From the NCBI GenBank assembly GCA_001724025.1, contig MEDJ01000015.1:1-59371 (forward strand): DNA of 59,371 bases, read 5' to 3'. This DNA comes from Acidobacteria bacterium SCN 69-37. Its GTDB lineage: Bacteria > Acidobacteriota > Vicinamibacteria > Vicinamibacterales > SCN-69-37. Below are positions 26,506-36,848 of the stretch, one piece after another (position 1 is the stretch's first letter; the number at the start of each line of letters is the position of its first letter). A program made the translations under genes and the position numbers. A model generated the notes under the pieces. The model saw only the letters and a list, made by a program, of their open reading frames with translations, was not told the DNA's origin and did no database searches.

Positions 26506-27665
26506 CGTGCCCCCGTCTCGGCGGACAGCAGGCGCGCGCGCACAGCCGCGAAGCTGCGCTCGTAGTGCCAGTCCGCCAGAATCCGCTGGCGCCCGCGTTC
26601 GCCCATCGCCTGTCGCGCGGCGGGATCGGCGTCGAGACTGCCGAGCGCCGCCACCAGGCTCTCGACCGAGGCCGGATCGCACGCCACGCCGTACCCGGGC
26701 GTCACGAACGTCTCCCGCCAGTCAGGCAGGTCGGGCACGACCACCGCAAGCCCGCAGGCCAGATAGTCGAACACCTTGTTCGAGGCCCCCAGCATCGTCC
26801 GTTCGTTCACGCTCGTCGATGCGAGTGGCAGCAGCGCGAGCCCGACATCCCCGTCCGCGCACTGCCGCATTACCTCGGCCCGCGTGGCGACGAGGCCGAC
26901 GACCTCCACGCGGTCCGCCAGCCCCAGCGCGTCGGCGAGTGCAACGAGCCGGGCCAGGTATCGGCCGCCCGAGGGATCGTAGCCTGTCAGCCGCAGCGAC
27001 ACCGAGGCCGGCAACTGCGCCAGCGCGTGCAACAGCGTCTCGGGTACCCGCGCGGGCACGATCGATCCGTGGTACAGCAGTCGCGTGCCCCCGGGGCGCG
27101 GCGTTCTCGCGCCGGCCACTTCGGCCAACACCGGCGTGTTCCACACCACCTCGATGTCCGATCGGCCCGTCGCCTGTCGCAGGATCGTGGCCCGGCCCGC
27201 TGACGGCGCGATGCAGAGATCCGCCCGTCGCGCCAGCCGCTGGCGACATCGCTGCACGATCGCCGCGGCCCGACCGCGCGCGCCCTCGGGCGCGTCGTGC
27301 TCATGATACGCACATCGACTCCGCACGAGTCGCGTGGCCAGCCACACGGCGGGGGTCGACAGCGGATCGGACGCGTAGATCCAGTCCGGCCGGTCTTTGA
27401 CGACGCGCACGCAGACGCGCCAGATGAAGCGCAGGAACGCGAGGTGCAGGCGCCATCCTCCACGGGGCGCGGGCAGCAGGTCGATGGCGAGACGATCGTG
27501 CGGCGCCACGTCCACTCCACGCAGCAGGGCCACGCCGATCAGGTGCACGGACGCGCCGGCAGCCGCGAGCAGTCGGGCCGCGTGCTCGATCGGCGGATAC
27601 GCGCCTGGATGGGTGTGCTGCACGAACAGCACGCGCGGCCCGCCTGTCGGCGATGCGGCGGTCAT
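26502..27665 (-). CDS. Glycosyltransferase family 4
   Basis: The 387-residue GT-B enzyme contains PRVLFVQHTHPGAYPPIEHA at the N-terminus, WIYASDPLSTPAVWLATRL, and a donor half with RLLYHGSIVPARVPETLLHA, VEVVGLVATRAEVMRQCAD and ASNKVFDYLACGLAVVVPDL. The SNK-x-FDYLACG version of the donor motif is common in family 4 enzymes of exopolysaccharide clusters. It overlaps both neighbours by 4 nt. Confidence 0.89.
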   Translation of the reverse strand: MTAASPTGGPRVLFVQHTHPGAYPPIEHAARLLAAAGASVHLIGVALLRGVDVAPHDRLAIDLLPAPRGGWRLHLAFLRFIWRVCVRVVKDRPDWIYASDPLSTPAVWLATRLVRSRCAYHEHDAPEGARGRAAAIVQRCRQRLARRADLCIAPSAGRATILRQATGRSDIEVVWNTPVLAEVAGARTPRPGGTRLLYHGSIVPARVPETLLHALAQLPASVSLRLTGYDPSGGRYLARLVALADALGLADRVEVVGLVATRAEVMRQCADGDVGLALLPLASTSVNERTMLGASNKVFDYLACGLAVVVPDLPDWRETFVTPGYGVACDPASVESLVAALGSLDADPAARQAMGERGRQRILADWHYERSFAAVRARLLSAETGAR

Positions 27666-29002
27666 GCGCCGCGGTCCTTGCGCGCGGCGCCGCGCGTGAC
27701 GGCCGCGTAGATCGCGTGCATCTCTCGCGCGACGTCGGTCATGGCCCGTGGTGGCCGGACGGCGGCCGCGAGCCGCGGGAGCAGATCAGGCTCGTCGACG
27801 CACCGCGCGATCGTCGCAGCCCACGCGTCGACGTCGGCAAAGCGATCGACGAGCAGACCGTCCACGTCGTGCCGGATCTTCTCGGCCAGGCCGCCGAGCC
27901 GGCTGCCGATGACCGGCACGCCGGCGGCAAAGGCTTCGAGCACGACGAGCGGTCCGGTTTCGAACGCCTGCGACGGCACGATCACCGCATCGAAGTCCGT
28001 CAGGGTCTCGCGTACACGATTGTGCGGAATGGCCGCGTGCAGTCGGATGCGTGCGTCGGCCGCCGCGGCGCGCTCGATCGCCAGGCGTTCGTCATCGGCC
28101 GATACCGCGGTCGTCAGGCCGAAGATGTCGAGCGTGACGGCCAGGTCCGGCCGCGCCGTCACGACGGCCACGGCCGTCGCGAAGCCCTTCGTTCGATCGA
28201 GGCGACCGAGACCCACCAAGCGTCGCGGGCCTGTCCTGGACGCACGCGTCTTCCCGATCGGTGGCGTCGTACTGGTGCCGTGCGCGACCTCGACGATCCG
28301 TTCGTCCGCCACGCCGTTGCGCCGCAGCAGGGCCGTGGTCCACGGTCCCAGCGTCACGGTCCGGGCCGCCAGTCCGAACAGCGCGTCGACTTCGCCCAGG
28401 CGCGTCGTCATGAGTGTCGGCATCCGCGCGGCCGTCCAGACCCCGCCCTGGCGCGTGCCTGTCACGGTCGACGTCAGGCGAGCCGGCAGCCATCGCAGCA
28501 GCGCGCGGGCCGGCGCCGGTGCGCCGCGCGTGTGCAGCACACAGTCGGTACACACAGCCGGGGCCCAGGCGACATCGCAGGGCACGCGTCCCCACCGCAG
28601 GAGACTGCCCTGCTGGCAGAACACGGCCGGCGTGTGCACCGTGCACACGACAGGCACGCCCGTGTCGGTCGCCCGTCTGGCGAGATCGACCGAACAGGCC
28701 GGCGACACCGCGTGCTGATGGACCACGTCGGGCCGGATGCGGTGCAGCAGCGCGGAGAAGGCGGCCGAGGCCGCGGGATCGCCGGCGCCGTAGAGCGTCT
28801 CGATCGTCTGCGTGGCCGGATCGGCAGCGAACCAGTAGACGGGCGTGCCGTCGATGACCGCCTCACCCGGATCGCGTCGAGGCGCGGCGACGATGCTGTG
28901 GACACCGAGATCGCGAAGGTGCCGGCAGAGTTCCGCGACGTAGATCTCGGTGCCGCCTCCCTCGGCCGGCGGATACGTGTAGGTGACGTGCAGAACCGTC
29001 AC
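27662..29002 (-). CDS. Glycosyltransferase family 4
   Basis: About 446 residues from GTG 29002 (VTVLHVTYTYPPAEGGGTEI), which overlaps the upstream stop as GTGA. The glycine-rich acceptor loop is at the N-terminus. An insert with two Cys-rich stretches (VFCQQGSLLRWGRVPCDVAW, then VCTDCVL) may bind metal; this Cys insert is common in long family 4 proteins. The donor half has RRLVGLGRLDRTKGFATAVA and SQAFETGPLVVLEAFAAGVP with E-x7-E. Confidence 0.88.
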   Translation of the reverse strand: MTVLHVTYTYPPAEGGGTEIYVAELCRHLRDLGVHSIVAAPRRDPGEAVIDGTPVYWFAADPATQTIETLYGAGDPAASAAFSALLHRIRPDVVHQHAVSPACSVDLARRATDTGVPVVCTVHTPAVFCQQGSLLRWGRVPCDVAWAPAVCTDCVLHTRGAPAPARALLRWLPARLTSTVTGTRQGGVWTAARMPTLMTTRLGEVDALFGLAARTVTLGPWTTALLRRNGVADERIVEVAHGTSTTPPIGKTRASRTGPRRLVGLGRLDRTKGFATAVAVVTARPDLAVTLDIFGLTTAVSADDERLAIERAAAADARIRLHAAIPHNRVRETLTDFDAVIVPSQAFETGPLVVLEAFAAGVPVIGSRLGGLAEKIRHDVDGLLVDRFADVDAWAATIARCVDEPDLLPRLAAAVRPPRAMTDVAREMHAIYAAVTRGAARKDRGA

Positions 29003-29942
29003 CGCCACACCGCGGCAATCCGCCGCCACCACGACGCGACGCGTTCGGCGCGACGGTACCCAATCGCGCGCGACAGCGCACGCAGAGCCGGCGGGCCATC
29101 GGGCAGGTATCGCGGATCGAGCGCCATCAGCCTGTTGAACGACTGCTCGAATCGCGCGCGATCGATCGGGAACCAGGCGCGGGCCGTGTGCCCGAACGCG
29201 ACCAGCAGCGCGCGCCGGCGCTCGGCATCGAGCGTCCCGTCGCGCTGCCAGCGATCGTGGAGGTCGGCGGCGCTCCTGTAGCAATCGTCGATGAACGCTT
29301 CGGGATCGCGCCGCGACAGCGACCCGACACCGTGGACGCGATAGCGCATGGCCACCGTGTCCACGTAGGTCAGCCGCGCCCCGGCCAGCACGGCATCGAG
29401 CAGGAAGCGCGCATCCTGGATGATCGGCAGGTCCGTCCGCCAGCCCCCGACGAGATCGACGATCGTCCGGCGGTACAGCAGGGATCCCGGCGGCCACCAC
29501 GCCCCGGCCAGCAACTCGGCGTCGGGCCGTGCTCCCATCCGCCGCCTGACCGTCTCGGTCTCGACGAACCCGCCATCGTCCTGCCGTTCCCACCGCGTCC
29601 AGGCCGACAGCGCCACATCGGCCTCGTCACGTTCGATGGCGTCCAGTCGCTCACGCAGCGTGCCGGGCAGCAGGACGTCGTCGGCGTCGAGGTACAGCAC
29701 GAACGTCCCCCGGGCCCGCGCCGTGCCCGCGTTGCGCGCCGCGCTCACGCCCCGCGCCGGTCCACGTTCGACGATCACGCCGAACCGCTCGGCCACCGCC
29801 GCGCTGCCGTCCGTCGATCCGTCGTCGACGACAATCACCTCGAGTGCGACATCCTCCTGGCTCCGGACGGACGCGAGCGTCTCGGCGAGCCAGGCCTCGG
29901 CGTCCCGGCACGGGATCACGACGGAGATCGTCGGGGTGATCG

Positions 29943-29946
<4 letters not shown>
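28999..29946 (-). CDS. Glycosyltransferase family 2
   Basis: This 315-residue GT-A protein starts MTITPTISVVIPCRDAEAWL, continues with VIVVDDGSTDGSAAVAERF, and has FVLYLDADDVLLPGTL with the metal-binding Asp-x-Asp. The start overlaps the wzt stop as ATGA. After the catalytic domain it has a helical C-terminal region. It probably adds one sugar of the repeat unit. Confidence 0.9.
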
Positions 29947-31190
<1,244 letters not shown>

Positions 31191-31196
31191 CCGCGA

Positions 31197-32033
31197 TCAG
31201 ACCAGGTCGGCGAACGTCCGCTCCGTTCGCCGGAAATAGATCAGGCCGCCGACCAGGCACACGACGACCACGGCCGCCGACACGAGCACCGTGATGCCGG
31301 GCCAGTCCCCGCCGACGAGCGCCCAGCGGAACCCGTCCACCACGCCGACCATCGGGTTGAGCGCATAGAGCGGCCGCCAGATCTCGGGCACGAGCGAGGT
31401 GGGATAGGCCACCGGTGTCACGAAGAGCCAGATCTGCGTCAGGAACGGCACCGTGTAGCGGATGTCACGATACCGGACGTTGAGGGCCGACAGCCACAGG
31501 CTCGCGGCGGTGGCGGTCATCGCGGCAAACAGCGCCCAGAGCGGCACCGTGAGGGCCGCGGGGCCGGGCGTCATCCCGAACCAGGCCATCAGGAGCAGCA
31601 GCACGCCGAACGACACGGTGAAATCGACCAATGCGACGGCCACGGCCGAGAGCGGCAGCAGCAGCTTCGGGAAGTAGACCTTCGTGAGCAGCCGCTGGTT
31701 CGTCACCACGCTGTTGCTCGACTCCACGAGCGCAAACGCGAACAACTGCCACGGCAGCAGCGCGCAGTATGTGAAGACGGGATACGGGATCCCATCCGAC
31801 TCCACGCCCGCCAGTTTCCCGAAGAACACACTGAAGACCACCATCGTCAGCAGCGGCTGCGCCACGGCCCAGCCGACGCCGAGCGCCGTCTGCTTGTAGC
31901 GGACGCGCACCTCGCGCCAGACGAAGGCGTACAGCAGTTCCCGGAACTCCCAGAGTTCCGACAGCCGGATCGGGATCCATCCGCCCGCCGGCGCGATGTG
32001 ATGGACCGGGACGTCGCGGGTGCCGTCAGGCAC
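31197..32033 (-). CDS. wzm: Polysaccharide ABC exporter, permease subunit (Wzm-like)
   Basis: About 278 residues from GTG 32033, overlapping the tyrosine-kinase stop by 8 nt. The N-terminal cytoplasmic part IRLSELWEFRELLYAFVWRE and VRYKQTALGVGWAVAQPLLT are the ABC-2 type signature for polysaccharide exporters. Six membrane segments follow, including FVTPVAYPTSLVPE and LYALNPMVGVVDGFRWAL. It forms the channel with the Wzt-like ATPase. Confidence 0.92.
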   Translation of the reverse strand: MPDGTRDVPVHHIAPAGGWIPIRLSELWEFRELLYAFVWREVRVRYKQTALGVGWAVAQPLLTMVVFSVFFGKLAGVESDGIPYPVFTYCALLPWQLFAFALVESSNSVVTNQRLLTKVYFPKLLLPLSAVAVALVDFTVSFGVLLLLMAWFGMTPGPAALTVPLWALFAAMTATAASLWLSALNVRYRDIRYTVPFLTQIWLFVTPVAYPTSLVPEIWRPLYALNPMVGVVDGFRWALVGGDWPGITVLVSAAVVVVCLVGGLIYFRRTERTFADLV

Positions 32034-34275
32034 GGTTGGGGGAACGCTGGTAGTACTTGCCGTACTCCTTCCGGTAGTACGGCGAGTAGTAATACGCGTG
32101 TCGCTGGATGTTGACGCGGTTGAGCACGGCGCCGATGAAGCGGGCGTTGGCGCTCCGCAACTGCTCCACCGCCGCAATGGCCGTCTGGCGCGGCGTCATT
32201 TCGGCCCCGACCACGAACAGCACCCCGCTCGATCCATGAGCGACGACGGCGGCGTCGGTGACCGGCATGACGGGCGGCGCATCGATCACGACCCAGTCGT
32301 ACCGGCGCTTCAGTTCCGCAATCAGTTCCGCGTATCGGGGCGACGACAGCAGCTCGGCCGGGTTGGGCGGAATGTGTCCCGCGGCCAGCAGCGTCAGGTT
32401 CGGCACGGCCGTGGTACGCGCGGCATCGGCCAGCGACGCTTCGCCCACCAGCACGTTCGACAACCCCGGCTCCTGCGATCGATCGAGGGCCTCGTGCATG
32501 CGCGGCCGCCGCATGTCGGCATCCACCACAATCGTCCGCTGCCCGGCCTGCGCCAGCGTGATCGCCAGGCTGCTCGACACGACCGTCTTGCCCTCGTGCG
32601 GGCCGGTGCTGGTCACGACGACCGAGCGCGCCCCGTCCTCGGCGCTCGAGAACAGTACGGCCGTGCGCACGGCCCGGATCGCTTCGGAGAACGCCGCCGG
32701 GGCGTCGGGCTGCAGCAGCGGCGCCTCGCCGTCGCGTCCCGCGTCGGGGAAGACCGGAATCATGCCGAGGAACGGCAGGTTCAGGTGGGTCTTGATTTCC
32801 TCGGGCAGCTTGATCCGGCTGTCGAAATACTCGAACCCGAAGGCCAGCCCCAGCGCCAGCAGGCCGCCGGCCAGCGCGGCCAGCAGCAGATCGCGCGGCG
32901 TGCGCGGCAGTACCGGCGCCGACGGTACCGTGGCCGGATCCAGGACCTGGATGGCGGTGCCGCGGTATTCGCCGGCCGCGCCGGTTTCCTTGGCGCGCGC
33001 CAGCAGGTTTTCGTACAGCTGGCGGTTGCTCTGCGCCTCGCGCTCGAGCGCGGAGTAATCGAGCATCTGGCGGTCGAGGCCCAGCGACTCGCGCTGCTGA
33101 CCGGCCAGGCTCTGCTGCAGCGCGGCTTCGCGCGCCCGCGCTGTCTGGAACTCCGCCTGGAGCGCCGCGGCCACCTTGTCGATCTCCAGGTCCAGATCGC
33201 GATTGGCTGCCTCGATCTGGCTGGCCAGATCGCGCATCGCCGGGTAGGCCGGGCCGTACTGCGTGCCGAGCCGGGCACGCTCGCTTTCCTTCGCCACGAT
33301 GTCGGCGCGCAGCTTCTGCACGACGGGGCTGGCCAGCACGGGCGGGAACGATTCGAGCGATTCCCCGCGCGCGCGTCGTTCGGCCATCGCGTTGACCTGG
33401 ACCTCGGCGTTCATCCGTGCGATCCGCGCCTGCACGAACTGCTCGTTCAGCGCGTTGAGCTTCTGCACGATGATGTTCTGCTTGTCGTCGACCGACGTCG
33501 CGTTGTTCTGCTCCTTGTAGTCCTGGAGCCGTCGTTCGCTCTCCTCGACGAGCCGCCGCTGCTCTTCGAGCTGGCTGGTGAGCCAGGCGTTGGTCTGCGT
33601 GGTGGCCGCGAGCCGGAACTCCAGGCTCTGCTCGATGTACTGCGCGGCGTGCTGGTTGACGACCCGCGCGGCGAACTCGGGATCGGGCGATCGGAACCGC
33701 AGATCGACCAGCCGCGAGTTGCGCACGGGCACCACCGACACCCCGGCCTGCACGCGCGAGGTCAGCGCCGCTTCCTGCGGCGAGACAGCGCCCGGGGCCG
33801 GATCAGCACCGTCAGACGCGGCCGGCAGGACGGGTGCCGGACCGAACCAGTGACGGACGGCCGCAATCGTCGTCCCGACGACCGCGCTCGGGCTGAACGA
33901 CCAGGTGCTCGCGGCGGGGACACGCTCGGCCGGCTCGCGCGCCAGGACGCGTGCGGTCCGCTGCGCGAGCGTCCGGCTCTGCAGGACCCGGTACTGCGTG
34001 GGATAGAAGTCGTCCTGGTACCACGACTCCCGTTCCTCGAGCACCGTATTGATCGACGTATTCCGCCGCGCGTCCTTCTCGATGATGATTTGCGTCCGGG
34101 CTTCGTACACGGGCACGGTCCGGATCGATCCGATGGCGCCGGACACGAACACCAGCAGGAACCCGGGAATCGCGACCCAGCGCCGCTTGTAGAGCACCCG
34201 CAGGTAGTCGGTCGGGTGCCAGCCGCCGCCCTTCGCGCTCGCCTGCCGTCCGCCTGCGTTCGGTAGATGTGCCAT
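32026..34275 (-). CDS. Tyrosine autokinase / polysaccharide co-polymerase (Wzc-like)
   Basis: This 749-residue protein has a Wzz domain with two membrane helices (WVAIPGFLLVFVSGAIGS near residue 33; LLLAALAGGLLALGLAFGFE near 490), a long periplasmic coiled coil, and a cytoplasmic BY-kinase. The kinase contains STGPHEGKTVVSSSLA (Walker A), IVVDADMRRPRMHEA (Walker A') and WVVIDAPPVMPVTDA (Walker B). The tail is Tyr-rich (YYYSPYYRKEYGKYY), where such kinases phosphorylate each other. The family controls chain length and export together with a Wza-like channel, whose gene is 18 nt upstream. Confidence 0.94.
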   Translation of the reverse strand: MAHLPNAGGRQASAKGGGWHPTDYLRVLYKRRWVAIPGFLLVFVSGAIGSIRTVPVYEARTQIIIEKDARRNTSINTVLEERESWYQDDFYPTQYRVLQSRTLAQRTARVLAREPAERVPAASTWSFSPSAVVGTTIAAVRHWFGPAPVLPAASDGADPAPGAVSPQEAALTSRVQAGVSVVPVRNSRLVDLRFRSPDPEFAARVVNQHAAQYIEQSLEFRLAATTQTNAWLTSQLEEQRRLVEESERRLQDYKEQNNATSVDDKQNIIVQKLNALNEQFVQARIARMNAEVQVNAMAERRARGESLESFPPVLASPVVQKLRADIVAKESERARLGTQYGPAYPAMRDLASQIEAANRDLDLEIDKVAAALQAEFQTARAREAALQQSLAGQQRESLGLDRQMLDYSALEREAQSNRQLYENLLARAKETGAAGEYRGTAIQVLDPATVPSAPVLPRTPRDLLLAALAGGLLALGLAFGFEYFDSRIKLPEEIKTHLNLPFLGMIPVFPDAGRDGEAPLLQPDAPAAFSEAIRAVRTAVLFSSAEDGARSVVVTSTGPHEGKTVVSSSLAITLAQAGQRTIVVDADMRRPRMHEALDRSQEPGLSNVLVGEASLADAARTTAVPNLTLLAAGHIPPNPAELLSSPRYAELIAELKRRYDWVVIDAPPVMPVTDAAVVAHGSSGVLFVVGAEMTPRQTAIAAVEQLRSANARFIGAVLNRVNIQRHAYYYSPYYRKEYGKYYQRSPNRA

Positions 34276-34293
34276 GCCCGAAAATCCTCGTGC

Positions 34294-35124
34294 CTACATG
34301 AACCGTTTCGGCACCGTGATCGTGTCGCCCGGCTGGACGATCGTCGTATCCAGGTCGACGTCGTCGACGCGCGTCCCGTTGCGGAGCACCCGCACCCGGT
34401 TGACCGCCCCGAGCTCGGTCACCCCACCGGCCAGCGAGAGCACCTGCCGCAGCGTGGAGCCCGCCTCGATCGTGTAGCCGCCGGGCCGGTTCACGTACCC
34501 GTCGATGTACACCTGCCGCGCTCGGTTGACGATGATGCGATCGCCGTCCTCGATCAGGTGGGCCCGCGCGAACTCGCCGCGCTCGATCTCGCGCCGGCTC
34601 AGCGTGATCACGTCGTCCTCGGCGTCGGCGTCCTCGGCTGGCGTGCCGTCGGCGCCGGCTTTCGGCGCGCGAATCAGCAGCACTTCGTCTCCGGCGTCGG
34701 CCGAGGCCCCACCCGCCTTGACGAGCGCGTCGAACACCGTCATTTCGCCAGCGAACCGATATTCCCCGCGGGAGCTCACGGCGCCCGACACGGTGACCGT
34801 CTTGTTGGGCGTCTGCTGCAACTCTACGGTGACCTGGGGCGAGCCGACGAGCAGCTGCGCCTCGACCAGCCGCCTGGCGATCGTGTCACCGAGCGCGCGC
34901 GGCGTCAGGCCCCCGGCCGTCACGCGGCCGAGATACGGATAGTCAATCGTCCCGTCCTCGTCGACCGTGAACGGCCCTGCCGGCAATTCCGTGCCGACCA
35001 CGACCACCCGCACCTGGTCCCGCGCGGAAATGACCGTCGCGCCCTGGGCCAGCAGGTGCGACAGGGCCAGCACGACCGCGACGATCGCACCGGCCACGAT
35101 GCCCGCGCCTGTTCTAGAAGCCAT
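34294..35124 (-). CDS. Polysaccharide export protein (Wza-like, SLBB)
   Basis: The 276-residue protein starts with a signal-like helix (GIVAGAIVAVVLALSHLLAQG), then the polysaccharide export domain (DQVRVVVVGTE ... DGTIDYPYLGRVTAGGLTP ... VGSPQVTVELQ). Two SLBB domains follow, with VTVSGAVSSRGEYRF and VYIDGYVNRPGGYTIEAG. Unlike E. coli Wza it has no lipobox Cys, so it is probably not lipidated; it may rely on the barrel encoded next door to cross the outer membrane. It overlaps that gene by 11 nt. Confidence 0.9.
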   Translation of the reverse strand: MASRTGAGIVAGAIVAVVLALSHLLAQGATVISARDQVRVVVVGTELPAGPFTVDEDGTIDYPYLGRVTAGGLTPRALGDTIARRLVEAQLLVGSPQVTVELQQTPNKTVTVSGAVSSRGEYRFAGEMTVFDALVKAGGASADAGDEVLLIRAPKAGADGTPAEDADAEDDVITLSRREIERGEFARAHLIEDGDRIIVNRARQVYIDGYVNRPGGYTIEAGSTLRQVLSLAGGVTELGAVNRVRVLRNGTRVDDVDLDTTIVQPGDTITVPKRFM

Positions 35125-36346
35125 ACGTTATCGTTCCTCCGCCGCGCAGCCCCTCGTACGTCCGCGTCCGGACGCTCGACCTGCGCGTCACGTGCTCGAG
35201 ATCGACGCCGAAGCGGACGCCCGAGACGAACCGCCGCCCGATCCCCAGCCCGTAGACCTCGACCCGATCGCGCCGATGCGCCTCGTCCGGATCGCTGTCG
35301 AGGCGTGCCCGGTACGCCAGCGTCGTCCGGCCCGTGTGGGCCACGACGTCGAAGCCGCCGCCGACCATCTGGACGAGCGAGAACCGCCAGCCCGTCGACA
35401 CATAGTACGCTTGGGCCAGTTCGAACGAATAGTCGATATCCCGCTGCACCAGGCCGGTGAGGCGCGTCAGGTCCCGGATCTGATACGCCAGTTCCACGTC
35501 GGCCACCGCGCCCGTGAAGGCCGGCATGACGGCCGAGGCCGGTCGCAGCCGCCGGGCTCCGACGAGCGCGCGCCCCGAAATCAGGGCCAGCGGTCGCAGC
35601 TCGAGTCCGCCCGTCAGGCGGACGCTGTCACTGTTGCGCGTCGTTTCATGGCGGAACCTGTCGGCCCGGGCCTCGGCCTCGACGACGAGCGTTGTCAGTG
35701 GGGTCAGGACCAGTCGACCGCCCAGGGCATTGGTCGTCTCGCGCCTGTCGAGCGCCGACGCCAGCGATTCCCCGGCCGCCGTGCCGTCGTCGAATCGCAG
35801 ATCGCGCACGGCGTGCTCGGCCGTGAGGCGCGTCTGCGCGCCGAGCAGGAGTTCAACTCCCCCACCGACCTCGGTCATCTCGCGACGGACCCGGGCGTCG
35901 ATTTCGAGGTTCGGCCGCTGGCGCGCACGCAGCACGCTGCCCCGGGCAAACGGGACGAGCCGGCCCAGATCGAGGCTGACACGGCCGTTCTGGCCCAGGT
36001 CGAACGAGCGTTGCGTGCGGGCGGTGCGGAAGTAGTTCCAGCCGACCGTCGACGTGCCGGCCCAGTGCAGGCGACCGATGCGCAGCCACGAGTCGAGCTC
36101 CGGCCCGATGGTGGCCGTGAAGTCGCGCACCGGGGCCTCGGCGTCGTTGAAGACGTTGGTATCGATCCCAACGTTACGGATGGCGAGCCGCGGATCGAAC
36201 GTCAGCGGCCCGACGTGGAGTCGAGCGTCGGATGCGGCCTCGGTCGCCGGCTGCGCCGCGGCCCGGCCCGGCAGCAGCAGCGCGAGCAGAAGGACGAGGA
36301 CGCGCGGCGCGGGCGTCCGCCTACTCGCTGGCGCTCTGCGTGACAA
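35114..36346 (-). CDS. Outer-membrane beta-barrel protein of the exopolysaccharide operon
   Basis: The 410-residue protein has a signal peptide (RVLVLLLALLLPGRAAAQ). A long series of amphipathic strands ends in GGTITYGF with a terminal Phe, typical of a barrel with 16-18 strands. Its place beside the Wza-like exporter suggests an outer-membrane channel partner for polymer release, as in the exosortase/EPS loci of Gram-negative bacteria that encode barrel proteins. The only start that covers the signal peptide is a TTG at 36346, which overlaps the preceding gene by 26 nt. Confidence 0.75.
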   Translation of the reverse strand: MSRRAPASRRTPAPRVLVLLLALLLPGRAAAQPATEAASDARLHVGPLTFDPRLAIRNVGIDTNVFNDAEAPVRDFTATIGPELDSWLRIGRLHWAGTSTVGWNYFRTARTQRSFDLGQNGRVSLDLGRLVPFARGSVLRARQRPNLEIDARVRREMTEVGGGVELLLGAQTRLTAEHAVRDLRFDDGTAAGESLASALDRRETTNALGGRLVLTPLTTLVVEAEARADRFRHETTRNSDSVRLTGGLELRPLALISGRALVGARRLRPASAVMPAFTGAVADVELAYQIRDLTRLTGLVQRDIDYSFELAQAYYVSTGWRFSLVQMVGGGFDVVAHTGRTTLAYRARLDSDPDEAHRRDRVEVYGLGIGRRFVSGVRFGVDLEHVTRRSSVRTRTYEGLRGGGTITYGF

Positions 36347-36773
36347 TACCGGTGGCCGCCACCGCGCCGGTGGCCGCCATCAGCAGCCACAGGGCCGCCG
36401 GCGTAGCGCCGCAGTCGATGTTCAGGTCGTTACGCTCGTCCTTGTCGGCCGTGAGCGTCTGGGGGCCTTCCGTGCAGATCATCTCGCGATCCTTCACATT
36501 GTAGAGCTCGATGATGAAGTGTCGCGTGAGTGGCACGTCCGTGAAGCGGTACCGGCCCTGCGTATCGAGGGGGACGGTCGTGACAATCTGGCCCGTGTCG
36601 ACGTCGCGCAACTGCACGACGTAGTTCGCGTACGGCTTCCGGGCTTCGTCCGTGGCCCGTCCTGCGATGGTGCCCGTCGTGGGCGGCGCCTGCTGGCCGG
36701 CGGCGACGATGGGCGAGACACCGGCAGTCAACGTCAGAATCAGGGCCGATGCGCAGAATCGGGAGAAAGCCAT
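36321..36773 (-). CDS. Secreted carboxypeptidase-regulatory-like (Ig-fold) protein
   Basis: This 150-residue protein has a signal peptide (FCASALILTLTAGVSPIVAAG) and then GTIAGRATDEARKPYANYVV, VQLRDVDTG, GRYRFTDVPLTRHFIIELYN, the pattern of a CarboxypepD_reg/prealbumin-like beta sandwich. The C-terminus has a hydrophobic segment (ALWLLMAATGAVAATGIV) that may anchor it. It is the first gene of the exopolysaccharide operon. Possible roles are surface attachment or support of the export machine, but this is inference. Confidence 0.7.
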   Translation of the reverse strand: MAFSRFCASALILTLTAGVSPIVAAGQQAPPTTGTIAGRATDEARKPYANYVVQLRDVDTGQIVTTVPLDTQGRYRFTDVPLTRHFIIELYNVKDREMICTEGPQTLTADKDERNDLNIDCGATPAALWLLMAATGAVAATGIVTQSASE

Positions 36774-36804
36774 GGTGCCTATCGTCGGTGGAAGCGCCTC
36801 ACCC

Positions 36805-36810
36805 TGTCAA
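36805..36810 (-). promoter_or_regulatory. Candidate -35 box of the exopolysaccharide operon
   Basis: TTGACA on the minus strand lies 32 nt upstream of the first gene of the operon, but the best -10 candidate (GATAGG) has a 21-nt spacer. It is the only promoter-like element I find in the 75-bp gap, so the assignment is weak. Confidence 0.3.
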
Positions 36811-36848
36811 GATATCCGGCGGATCGGCGCGCGACGGGCGCCGGTCGC

